A stretch of 64,000 bases of DNA from contig JAIVFH010000010.1 of assembly GCA_025765595.1 (NCBI GenBank), positions 62,001 through 126,000 on the forward strand, given 5' to 3'. Position numbers and translations under genes: made by a program. Each line of letters opens with the position of its first letter. The first letter of the stretch is position 1. This stretch comes from Obelidium mucronatum. Lineage: Eukaryota; Chytridiomycota; Chytridiomycetes; Chytridiales; Chytriomycetaceae. Of the stretch, positions 23,212 through 32,584 are shown piece after piece. Under the pieces are notes generated by a model. It searched no databases and was not told the origin of the DNA. It saw only the letters and a program-made list of their open reading frames with translations.

Positions 23212-24802
23212 TTAAAGCTGCGACGCTCCCTTCAATACCTTCAACCAACGAACCATCTCATCGCAATCAACAGCTTGCAAATAAAAGTCACAAGGAACTC
23301 CGCTTCTTGTGAGGTCCAATCCACTCAACTTGAGCACCCAAATCCCGTCTTCAGCCACACACGCGTTTTTCAACTCAAACACCATTCGTGGTCGTGTTTC
23401 CATCATTACAGCCGAATATCCAGTGTCAGACTTGGGTCCTCCACGACCACTACCAACACTGCTTACACTCCCACCGCGACTACGGCCATTTCCTGAGTTT
23501 CCATTCAAGCTTGAACCTACAAAATCCATTGCTTCCAACGCAGACGACGAAGACGACAAGGGTCCAGAAATCCAACCGCTTTTTCCACCACTACCACCGC
23601 AATCAATCGTCCATTCTGAAGTTTATAATCATAAACATATACTCGGTTACCCAATACACCAATTACACACGGAGTAAGCTTCCCTTCACTCACAGAAAGT
23701 CGTCGTTGCTTTCTTCTTTTTAAACAGGTTGAAGAGGCTCTTTTTCTTGGTTGGAGAGAAAGCACTCGGAGACGCAGGTACTGGTGAAGGAGAAGTACCG
23801 AAGCTTGAGTTCGTGGAATTGATTATCGAGTCACTGCGTTGAATGGATCCATGGAGAACAAGACTACTCGTCAGTAGAACCGAGAGAGACGCCATATTCG
23901 ATGGATAATAACAATGCCGCGTCGCTGCGCTCGTCGTTGCCGAAGTTGGTGGCACTTCCGATCCATTGACCTTGCTTGTCGGAATGCTGAGTTTTGGAAG
24001 GTTCTCTTTGAAGCCACTTCGAGTTGCAGTACTGACCGGTTGAGCTGTGGCTGCACGATTAGATGCAGCCAAAGAAAGACTTTGTTGTTGAAGCTGAAGA
24101 AGGTATTGGTTTTGTTGGTGTTGGATATTTTGAATGTACTGTTGGCTTGAGCTGGACGAGCTCTGGGAAGACCGTGAAGTTAGTTGAGGAGGCGAGTCCA
24201 TGCGACTCAGTTGGCTTGATTGAGTGTCCATTGAGGGGCGTCGCACAGAGTAACCATCAGACATTGGGGAACTGGTTCGAGGCGTTGGCGGCGGTGAGTA
24301 GGGTGCATAGTACTGATGCTGCTGTTGCTGCTGTGCAATGATAAACTGATTCTGCTGATCTGCGTAGAATTGATCGACTGCATACATGTTTGTACTTTGA
24401 AAGGTGGGTTTCAGTGGTCGGTGTTGCGAAAAGTTTGACGTTGAATCGAGACCGAAGCGATACTCCGTTCATTCCACTATCTTCATCGTATTGTTGAAGT
24501 GGAGCTGTTACTGCGCGAGGTCTGTTTGGAGTCATTGGTATCTGTTGGAGCTGAAAGGGAGTGGATTGCTGCATTTGAAGAGCTGGCCGTTGGCTTTGGC
24601 TTCGCAATCTTCTGCTTTCACAGTCTTGCAGCAGTTGCATGTGCAATTTATCGAATTCGAGGCCAAGTTCTTGAATATTCAGTGTTTCTGTCGAGTAATC
24701 GTCCATCATTGATTTGGTTTGCGCCGAAGCTGCTAAGCTGGTTGTTCGAAGGGGAAAGTTTGGCGTGGAGCTGTTTTGATCAGGAGCGTAGGGTGGGGCC
24801 AT
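23212..24802 (-). CDS. Disordered Gln/Ser-rich protein with C-terminal PH-like domain
   Basis: Starts MAPPYAPDQNSSTPNFP at 24802. Exon 1 (24453-24802) probably splices to 24394, giving VSLR-TNMYAVDQFY. About 330 residues are rich in Gln, Ser and Pro. The C-terminal 150 residues look like a PH fold: SVSEGKLTPCVIGVLGNRVY as strands, RPRMVFELKNACVA later, and a final helix with MVRWLKVL. Two breaks fall inside this domain, near 23720 (an A-rich run before the QRRLSVSEGK segment) and near 23620 (before EWTIDCGG). Both can be explained by one-base errors; the second also by a 35- or 44-nt intron. It is a diverged relative of the tandem PH-like family at 31-37 kb. Membrane or phosphoinositide binding is inferred from the fold only. 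Confidence 0.6.
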
Positions 24803-25066
24803 GTCAGCTTCTTATGGCTTTTCTTCTGAGTTTGAAGTGTCTTTTTGTGTGGTGTCTTTCTTTTTTTTTTTGTCAGCCCCCCTTTTTTGTTTGACCCCCA
24901 AACCCCGCGTTTCACCATAGTCTCGCAGACGTTTCAAAGGCAGGTTTATCTCAACACGCAAATAAAACAGATTCATTGAATGCACTTTTTTGGTTCATGC
25001 CCCAGTATGTTTGGAAAAGTGGATTCAGACACTAAACAGAAAATTCAGACACAAGTACTAAACCCG

Positions 25067-26171
25067 TCATTCCAGTTTGCCACTTTTCTTGCTTTTCTCT
25101 TTAGCCACTGACGCCACCTGCTTCGCCAACCTTCCAACACCACCACCCCCACGGTCTTTCACTTCAACCACCCCAAACAAGACATACACCATCAAAAACT
25201 GCATTCCAACCAAACACCCCGCAAAAAACACGTCCAAGAAGGATACAGTGGCCAAAAAATCTCGTGACCCTGTCCTGGTATTCACCCATTCACAAATACG
25301 CCGGTCTAAAGGAATCCCCAAGGCTCCAAGCAATACGGACCCAGCACACGACAACAGAGCCAATTTTCCAACGAGATTTACTTGTGGGGTGCTTTGAGGG
25401 TTTACAAGTACGGGAATGACCAACGTCCACCCAAAAACTCCAGCCGCAACCACAATCAAGACAATATAAATCAGCTCGGCCGTAAACGGAACTTTCTGAG
25501 AAATTCCATAATACGCAGCCATAAAAAGCGCAAGCGTCAATACAAGAGACGCAATATTGACTATAAACTCTTGTTGATCCAGTTGCTGTGTCGAAAACCT
25601 CCGTCCTCTCCGTTCAGGATGTCTCTGATAAATCACCGCGAGAATCATATTGATTGCAATGCTAACTTAAAAAATCTGTTTAGCATACTAAAGGAAACAA
25701 CGCGGAGTTGGCTCCTAACCTTCCTGTACTCGCCACATCCAAAGCCCACCCAACTTCCCACTCCTTCGACCCCAAAACAGTCAAACAATGACAAACAACA
25801 GCCCCTAAATTCATCCCTGAATACCACAAAAACACGCGTCTCCACGTCCACAGGTCTTGTCGAATCATTACGAATCCTTGCAGTCCAAGACCGAGGCCCA
25901 CAAGCGCAAGTACGAGAAGCAGCGGAGATCGAACAGGGAAATTTTTAAGACTGTTTGTCGAGTTGGGAGTGTGTCCGAGCAGTGTGTACAGGATGGTGTG
26001 GTGTTGCTCTGGGATGAGAGTTGAAATGTCGAATGCGATTGGTTTCATTGCGCACTTTTCTCTTGAGGATGATGAAAGATGCGGAAATAACTGGTTCCAT
26101 AGTGCTGGGAGATGGGTTTTGACCAGGTTTGTCGATGACGGAAACAATCGTAGAATGTTGTCCTCGCTCAT
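25067..26171 (-). CDS. Seven-transmembrane protein of unknown family
   Basis: Two exons (25730-26171 and 25067-25665) give 346 aa in frame. After about 85 hydrophilic residues (MSEDNILRLFPSSTNLVK) there are seven hydrophobic segments, among them LLLVLALVGLGLGLQGFVMI, VGWALDVAISIAINMILAV, IVNIASLVLTLALFMAAYY, LIYIVLIVVAAGVFGWTLV and VFFAGCLVGMQFLMVYVLF. The C-terminal tail is basic (RLAKQVASVAKEKSKKSGK). Seven segments with an external-type N-terminus could mean a GPCR-like receptor, but I see no class-specific motif, so the function is open. The splice is well supported because it restores a continuous third helix. The gene ends only 17 bp before the stop of the next co-oriented gene. Confidence 0.7.
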
Positions 26172-26188
26172 TTTTATTTACTTTAAAG

Positions 26189-27625
26189 CTACCGAAGCAA
26201 AGAATCTGAAAGAGTCGTATCTTCGAACAAATTGCCTTCAACAAGTAGGCGCGTCAAATTGTGAAGACCATTGAAACTTGAGGGGATCGATCCAGTGAGA
26301 CGATTTGCCGAGATATCGAGGGATTCCAGCTTGTAGAGTGAACCAATAGCGTCAGGAATAGGCCCGGTCAATTGATTATGTGATACGTCTAGGTACGCCA
26401 AGTCACGCATGCGGGCAAGGGAGTCAGGAATTGGTCCAGTCAGCTCATTGTTTGAAAGATCCAACGAAGTCATCATTTTCAAAGCACCCAAATCAGAAAT
26501 CTCCCCAACCAGGCGATTCTCAGCTAAACTCAAGTCTGTCAAATTGACAAGGTTTTCAAAACCAACGTGTTCCAGGGTTCCTGTCAACTGATTATTCTGC
26601 AAATCAAGTTTCTCCAACTTTGTCAACTTCCCCAACACGGGAATCGGCCCGGAAAGTTGGCCAACAGATAAATCCAGTTCCCTCAAGGCAACAAGGTTCC
26701 CAAAACTGTCAGGGATCGGGCCAGAGAGTTCAAATCCACTGTCACATATTGACCCCAAATACATTGTTTCTAGTAGCACTAGATTTCCCAATGAGTCCGG
26801 AAGATATCCTGTAAGTTTGTTACAATCCAAATGCAGCTTTCTCAGCCGACAAAGGCTACCAAGCGTATCGGGAATGGTTCCCTCAAGTTCGTTGCTGGAG
26901 AGATCCAACACTTCCAATTGGACAAGTCCTCCCAATGTTTCTGGGATGTTTCCAGAAAGAAGATTACTTGATAAATCTAAGTTTTTTAAACGAACAAGAC
27001 TTCCCAAGGCTTCGGGAATGGGACCAGTGAGCTTATTGAACCGAAGAACCAACGAGGTCAGGTGACCCAGCTCTCCAAAACTATCAGGTATTGGCCCAGA
27101 GAGTTGGTTACAACTCAAATCCAAACTTTGTAGCTGAGTTAGACTTCCCAAAGACGGCGGAATATCTCCAGAAAGCCGATTTGAGTTGAAATCCAGTTTT
27201 AATAGATGGCTAAGCCCGCCGAGACTGTGAGGGATCCTTCCTGAGAGATCACAGTACCACATACAAAGGGATTTCAGCTGAATGATTTCACCCAACTTAT
27301 CAGGAATCAGGCCTTGAGCGAACTTGCCAATAGGGCGCTCGATATCAGTGACATGCCCACAGAAAGAAAGGAAAGCAGATTGATAGCCGTGCGATGATGC
27401 AAATAAGAGAACAACATGCTCTTTTGTGAGAGTAGTCTGCCACTTGTAGATTGGTGGGAACCGTTTCAGATTGGTCAAGGCAAAAGCCGACGACTTCAAG
27501 GAAGCATCGAAGGCCTTTGACAGAGCCCTGAATTTGACAACTTGCTTTGGCGCAATCCAAGCAAAGATGTCGGCAATGACTTCAGGGGGGCAGTCCGCGA
27601 GATCAGTGCTTCGATTTGCCTTCAT
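26189..27625 (-). CDS. F-box/LRR protein, complete single-exon paralogue
   Basis: An intact 478-aa single-exon gene and the best reference for this family here. The F-box core DCPPEVIADIFAWIAPKQVV occupies roughly residues 11-60. A linker of about 70 residues contains KRFPPIYKWQTTLTKEHVV and FCGHVTDIERP. About 14 plant-type LRRs follow, consensus LxxLxLxxNxLxGxIPxxLGxL, one of them with an extra insertion near LGSICDSGFELSGPIPD. The likely role is SCF substrate selection, inferred from architecture. LRRs of this class are usual in plant receptor proteins; pairing with an F-box in a fungus is unusual but repeats three times in this window. It is divergent from the P450 gene over a 148-bp gap. 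Confidence 0.9.
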   Translation of the reverse strand: MKANRSTDLADCPPEVIADIFAWIAPKQVVKFRALSKAFDASLKSSAFALTNLKRFPPIYKWQTTLTKEHVVLLFASSHGYQSAFLSFCGHVTDIERPIGKFAQGLIPDKLGEIIQLKSLCMWYCDLSGRIPHSLGGLSHLLKLDFNSNRLSGDIPPSLGSLTQLQSLDLSCNQLSGPIPDSFGELGHLTSLVLRFNKLTGPIPEALGSLVRLKNLDLSSNLLSGNIPETLGGLVQLEVLDLSSNELEGTIPDTLGSLCRLRKLHLDCNKLTGYLPDSLGNLVLLETMYLGSICDSGFELSGPIPDSFGNLVALRELDLSVGQLSGPIPVLGKLTKLEKLDLQNNQLTGTLEHVGFENLVNLTDLSLAENRLVGEISDLGALKMMTSLDLSNNELTGPIPDSLARMRDLAYLDVSHNQLTGPIPDAIGSLYKLESLDISANRLTGSIPSSFNGLHNLTRLLVEGNLFEDTTLSDSLLR

Positions 27626-27773
27626 CGAATCTTTTTATTCAATGTGAGCAACTTACGATCAGCCCCGTGAACATATTAAATAATCTTCGCTTTCGTTTAT
27701 TATTTACTCCTGTTGTTTCCTTGTTTTGGCGAATTTGTCAGTTCTTGTTGGATGACGAATAGCCGTGCCCAAA

Positions 27774-29544
27774 ATGATCCTCAAAACACTCCAAACCCAA
27801 CTCCAACACGCCGCGGATGCTCTCGGTACAACTCCACGAAACTTGGGCCTAGCATTCGGACTGGCGCTCACAGCAGCATTTGCAATTCGTCTTGCCTCGC
27901 ATTCTCCCAAGAAAGGCAAAAAGTTTCCCACTCCAAAGGAGCTGCCGATTCTGGGCTCGATGTTGGATTTTGCTCATTACAATAATATGGGGAAACAGCA
28001 TGAACTATTCGCGCGAGTGCATCAAGAACACGGCCCGATTGTGAAAATGACAGTTCTCGGATTGTTGAGTGTCTTCTGCTCTTCACCATCACATTTACTT
28101 TTTCATCAGCGCCTTGATCTTGACAAACGATCGCGACTTGATCCATCGAGCTTACACAGACACGGTCAACTTTCACCGCGACGACTATCTCGAAAAGAGC
28201 GTCATAGGGCTCCTGGATAATTCGCTATTTGTTATGCATTCTGGAGAAAAGTGGAAGCGACACAGAAAGTATATTCAACCAGCCTTTGGCCCACCTCAGT
28301 TGCGGTATGGAATTCAAGTCTCTCAACGTGAAACAAACAAGTTGATTGATTTATGGGAAACGGAAATTGGCCAAGCAAAAGAAGGGTTTATTGTATCAGA
28401 TCTTTTTCACGAGTTTTCGTGTCTTGCACTGGATTTGATGTGAGTGTCCAACACCTGTCCAACACCCAGCGTCATGCTCAACAAAAACCGTACAAAAAAG
28501 CGGACACATTGCATTCTCTCAAGACTTTCATGCCGTGGAAGAACACCATCAAGGAAAGACATCCGAAACTCACGATATGATGCAGGATCTTGGTCGCCTT
28601 TTTCAACAGGTGACGATTTTGCCTTAAAAATATGCATACAAATAAACGTAGTCCAACAGAGAACTTCGAATCTACCATTCACTTGGAGCTTTGTTGGAAT
28701 CGGTACATCCTCTCCTCGAGTCGTTCAAGTCCGCAAATTCATGGATACTCTCGTTGCCAACATTCTGAAAACAAAACGCGAAGGAGAAACATCTGGCGAA
28801 TTGACAACTCCTCACGTTGACCTCCTAGACAGGCTTCTAGCCGTAGACGCTTCGTCGGACCAACAAAAGTTCAGCGACGAAGAAATTGTCGGAGAAGTTC
28901 TTGGGTTCGTGTTTGCTGGCCACGAAACTACAGCAAATTCCCTCACTTTCGCTGGGATGGAGCTTGCCCAACATCCAGAAATCCAACAGAGACTCAAGAC
29001 GGAAATCAAAACAGTTCTTCAGAAATGCCAGGGTCAGATTTCTGTTGAAACACTGGCGGAATTCAAGTTTTTGGATCAAGTGATTAAGGAAACGCAGCGA
29101 CGACATTCAGTGGTTGGAGCGCTCACAAGAACAACGCTGACGGAGGTGGAGTATAATGGCTACATTATCCCACCCAAAACACCTGTTGTTTTGAATCTCC
29201 AAGAGTTGCATTTAGACCCTACTTTGTGGGTCGATCCGTTGATTTGGAATCCTGATCGATGGAGTAAACCGACAGCCGTGAATGGATTCATTCCGTTTTC
29301 TGAAGGTCCGCATAACTGCATTGGTCAAAAGCTTGCACTCATTGAAATGAAGGTAGATATATATTCCAATTCAGTTTTTCCGTCGATAATAATAATACTC
29401 CTTTTTCTTATGAACAAGGTCACTCTCCTTTTGATTCTCAACAAATTCAAGTTCGAACTTGTACAAGACCAGGAGCTGGATTTCGTTACGGCCACAACAT
29501 ATGGATTGAAGAAGGGCTTAAAAGTCAAAGTTTCGAAAGACTGA
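27774..29544 (+). CDS. Cytochrome P450 monooxygenase
   Basis: Five exons (27774-28063, 28110-28439, 28501-28609, 28660-29352, 29419-29544) give 515 aa, normal for a microsomal P450. An N-terminal membrane anchor (LGLAFGLALTAAFAIRLA) is followed by a Pro-containing hinge, the C-helix segment GEKWKRHRKYIQPAF, the I-helix oxygen-binding motif AGHETTANS, the ExxR motif (ETQR) and the haem loop FSEGPHNCIG with its cysteine ligand. The arginine usual in the haem loop (GxRxCxG) is His here. Overall motifs resemble the CYP3/CYP4 type, so fatty-acid or xenobiotic oxidation is possible, but the substrate cannot be read from sequence. The first donor is the unusual GTTGAG, and its use gives the only in-frame join. 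No frameshift is seen. Confidence 0.92.
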
Positions 29545-29668
29545 GTATGTACCAGTTGAATAAAGTAATGGTGCCCAAGTACCAGGCTTTGTTTTCAGGA
29601 TGTGGTCAAGCAAACCGAGTGTGTATGAAACCTTGAAGCAAACGTCCTTCCATTGGAGAAACAAAATC

Positions 29669-30274
29669 ATGAACCAATCCCAAGACTGGCATCTTGTTGA
29701 ACGTCGCAGGCGAGTCCAAGCGAAGCAACCGAATAAGACAGACGCCCCTTGCACTGAAGATAACTTGGGCGTATCGATACACACCGCAGAAGAAGCCTCA
29801 AAACAAGCTCTATGGGCAAGTTGGAGCAAACTTGGCTGGATCAAACCTGGGATATCCCCTCAGATCAATTACTCCGATCTTGATGTGCTTCCAGTGCTAC
29901 AAGAGCTTCTTCCCAAATCACTTCCTTTCGATGTTCTCCACGAAATCAGTCAATTCTTTTCGTCAAAATTCTGTCCTGCTTGCAAGATTCTCCACGAAAA
30001 GAACGAGCTGTTGTTGCATTGCTGGGTGTGTGGAAAAGAGTGCATCAGGGAGGACACTTTCTGTATCTCTTACTATGACGAAATGGCATGTCTGCCCTGT
30101 GAAGATAGTATGCGGCGTGGCGATTGTGGGTGTTCAGCCTGTGTTGGATATTCTATCGATGAACTCGAGCAGATGTATGTAGAAGAATTTGAGCCGCTGT
30201 CACGTTCATATTACGACAAGAAGGAAGAGATTGGAAAAAAGAGACAGTATAAAACGTTCAATAATAGAAAGTAA
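29669..30274 (+). CDS. Cys-rich zinc-binding-type protein, copy A
   Basis: A single exon. The start is taken at the ATG of MNQSQDWHLVERRRRV because the paralogue at 54870-55633 begins MNESQGWTLVERRKRV. An in-frame ATG at 29600 is possible but falls in sequence that aligns with the other copy's leader. The middle region has LWASWSKLGWIKP, DLDVLPVLQELLPKSLP and a helix. The C-terminal half carries a chain of CxxC pairs: FCPACKI, HCWVCGKEC, CLPCED and CGCSACVG, typical of zinc ribbons or treble-clef modules. No known family was recognised. The two copies share about half their residues and are 25 kb apart on opposite strands. Copy A lacks the intron present in copy B. Confidence 0.75.
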   Translation: MNQSQDWHLVERRRRVQAKQPNKTDAPCTEDNLGVSIHTAEEASKQALWASWSKLGWIKPGISPQINYSDLDVLPVLQELLPKSLPFDVLHEISQFFSSKFCPACKILHEKNELLLHCWVCGKECIREDTFCISYYDEMACLPCEDSMRRGDCGCSACVGYSIDELEQMYVEEFEPLSRSYYDKKEEIGKKRQYKTFNNRK

Positions 30275-30412
30275 GATGGATAGATAATTCGCTTTTCGAG
30301 GTAGTTAGTATCTGCAGAGTGTGTTTGAGGGATAATTGCATGACATTTATTTGGCATTAGTAAAGAATGAAGATATAGTGTAAAAAGAACGAAGCGAAGC
30401 TGGAAGAAATAA

Positions 30413-30883
30413 TCATCGTGTTTCGGAACGGCCCATTTTCATGGATCCTGTTGTTTGCGTTGCGGTTGAAAAAGATGATCCAGCAGACGCCAAAGACATT
30501 GGACGAGAGATGGCTAGTTCAGCTTCGGACGGATTTGTTTCATCCAGCGATATTACATTCGAAGCTTCTATTGCCGTAGCGGCGGCTTGAGGCGGTGTTG
30601 GATGGCTTATCCTGCCAAAGCTGAAGAAGGCACCCTTGCTGGCGTTGCGCACCGCTCCTCCGTTGGAGCTTGCGCCGTTTGATTGAAATGACAAGATTCC
30701 AGCATTCGCAGAAGACCGTTGCATTGGAGGCGACACCACTGCCGGATCATCCAGCCGAATGTTGGCACAGAGACCAACCCTCTGAAGTCCCCTGAGAAGC
30801 GTTGTCGGCGATGCGGGCTCATCTGGAAACAGCTTTCGTTTTATCTTTGCGCCAGTCTTGACTTCGAGGGATTGGCGCGGCAT
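30413..30883 (-). CDS. Small hypothetical Ser/Ala-rich protein
   Basis: A 156-aa single-exon frame starting MPRQSLEVKTGAKIKRKLFP at an ATG, with polar low-complexity sequence and no domain recognised. The basic N-terminus followed by LLRGLQRVGLCANIRLDDP may be a short helix. It is convergent with copy A of the Cys-rich protein, about 140 bp away. A plausible gene because the frame is clean and has a normal fungal composition, but it could be a random open frame. Confidence 0.5.
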   Translation of the reverse strand: MPRQSLEVKTGAKIKRKLFPDEPASPTTLLRGLQRVGLCANIRLDDPAVVSPPMQRSSANAGILSFQSNGASSNGGAVRNASKGAFFSFGRISHPTPPQAAATAIEASNVISLDETNPSEAELAISRPMSLASAGSSFSTATQTTGSMKMGRSETR

Positions 30884-31074
30884 CGTTCGTTTAATTTGAT
30901 GATGTTTTTTTTTGTAATTTAGAAGTCACGTGACCAAGCGGCAAGTCGCTTGTAGGCTTGCTTCCAATCATGTTCTCATGCAGCTACCCAAGACAGCTTA
31001 TACTACTCGCCTGCTTCAGACATTTTTAATAATTCAATGTATTGTAAAACTCTTGCAACATAACTTTTGCAACA

Positions 31075-32397
31075 TCAACACGAAATTAGCTTGCGGATAA
31101 ACTGAGACCACTCCTTTTGCGACTCAACACCATCCACTTGAATCAACCAGGAGACCAGCTCCTGTTGATCCACTACCTGTGCGTCTTCTTCCGCTACAGG
31201 AAATCCAGTAACCCTTACGACATTCAAACTGGCTTCAGCAACCACAGAATCGGGACACAACTCCAACATCTGGAGCGGCGCCTGACTGAAGGTATCAACA
31301 GCAAGTCTTTTCATCAAACCAGCAGACTCTTCCATTTCACCGCCTTTCCCCTGAAAGATTCCAGAATACAAAAAGGGACCACTGAGACTCTGCACGTTCT
31401 TCCCCTTCACCAACAACTCTTCCACAGTATCTCTTTTGACAGGGTACAAGAACAGAATTCCATTGATTCCCACCAAAACATATTGAGACCAGTTGCTCAC
31501 AGCTGAACCGGGCTTCTGAATTGTTTGCCGTACGATTCCATATTGAATCATGAGAGGACTTGTTGTCACTGCACCAGAACCTGCTGCTGTAGCGGGGCGG
31601 CATTCCATTTCAGTGTCGTTTGAATTGATACTTCTTTTTAACGTCGGAATTGTCACGATCGAATCCGAATAATTGTTGATGAGGAAGGGTTTGGGACTTG
31701 GTGTTCTGAGCGACGCTAGTTCCGTGTCGTTTGACGATGTGCTGTGCTTAAGTGTGGGGATTGTGGTAATATCTTGGAGAGGTTCAAGCTCTGTATACTC
31801 ATTCATCGAGTTTTCTGATGACTCTGATGTTGGTGATTCAGGAAGACTTGCAGTTTGAGAGCTAGTTCCAAGGGATTGTTTTCGTGCACTTGATGATAAA
31901 GCTCGATGCTCCATTGAAATAGCAGAAAGCGTTGAATTGATTGTATTTGTGCTACTGAGAGGTGGTGTGTCTAAGCGCTGATGCGATGGTGGCCCCGTTC
32001 GAGAATGGGATACGGACTCTTTTCGTGGAGGAATAATCGGGAAAGCTGGAGTACGAGCATTGCCAGCTAAGTCTTTTTTGCTGGGAGGAGATGGAGGTCG
32101 CTTTGTTGGCGGTGAAATTGCATGAATTTGACTGAGTTGGCTTGGTGGTGCGGGGGGAAATGGTTTTGTGGAGGCAGTAACAGATGATTGTCGGGGAGGT
32201 GGAACAAAGACCTGCTTTTGCTGTGGTATAATTGGTTTTGTTTCTGTTGTGGCTTTTTGCTGCTGTCGCCTGTGCAATGTGCTGATCCGTTTCAGTTCAT
32301 GATATAAGTCCGTTGGGGAATACAAGTAATCATCAATCAACGACTCGAGACAGTAAGAAGAGGGTGATCCAATCTCAAGATGAGGAGCCGGAGACAT
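31075..32397 (-). CDS. PH-like family member 1 (NGPF-type), disordered N-terminus
   Basis: A single exon of 440 aa. The N-terminal motif SSYCLESLIDDYLYSPTDLY matches the next gene's SSYESLDTVMGDYFTSPAAL. A Pro/Ser-rich linker with short proline runs follows. The last 160 residues form a PH-like module: MIQYGIVRQTIQ as a first strand, YVLVGINGILFLYPV as the next hairpin, a SGPF motif (LSGPFLYSG), then LVSWLIQVDGVESQKEWSQF as last strand plus helix. Membrane or protein docking is inferred from the fold. It is the first of four co-oriented genes with similar design at 31-37.4 kb. Spacing to the next is about 190 bp. Confidence 0.7.
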   Translation of the reverse strand: MSPAPHLEIGSPSSYCLESLIDDYLYSPTDLYHELKRISTLHRRQQQKATTETKPIIPQQKQVFVPPPRQSSVTASTKPFPPAPPSQLSQIHAISPPTKRPPSPPSKKDLAGNARTPAFPIIPPRKESVSHSRTGPPSHQRLDTPPLSSTNTINSTLSAISMEHRALSSSARKQSLGTSSQTASLPESPTSESSENSMNEYTELEPLQDITTIPTLKHSTSSNDTELASLRTPSPKPFLINNYSDSIVTIPTLKRSINSNDTEMECRPATAAGSGAVTTSPLMIQYGIVRQTIQKPGSAVSNWSQYVLVGINGILFLYPVKRDTVEELLVKGKNVQSLSGPFLYSGIFQGKGGEMEESAGLMKRLAVDTFSQAPLQMLELCPDSVVAEASLNVVRVTGFPVAEEDAQVVDQQELVSWLIQVDGVESQKEWSQFIRKLISC

Positions 32398-32584
32398 TTA
32401 AAATTAGCTGCTATATTTGTTTGAAAATTCTTGATTCTTTTTTCTGTGCAAGACGCGAAACTGAAAACAAATGAAATTTGAATGCCAAATTTCATAACAT
32501 TTACTTAAGAGAGATTTCGTCAGCAAGAAAACAGCAATTAAATGAACAAATTATGCGTATATTAAAAAGTTAAAAGCATATAAG

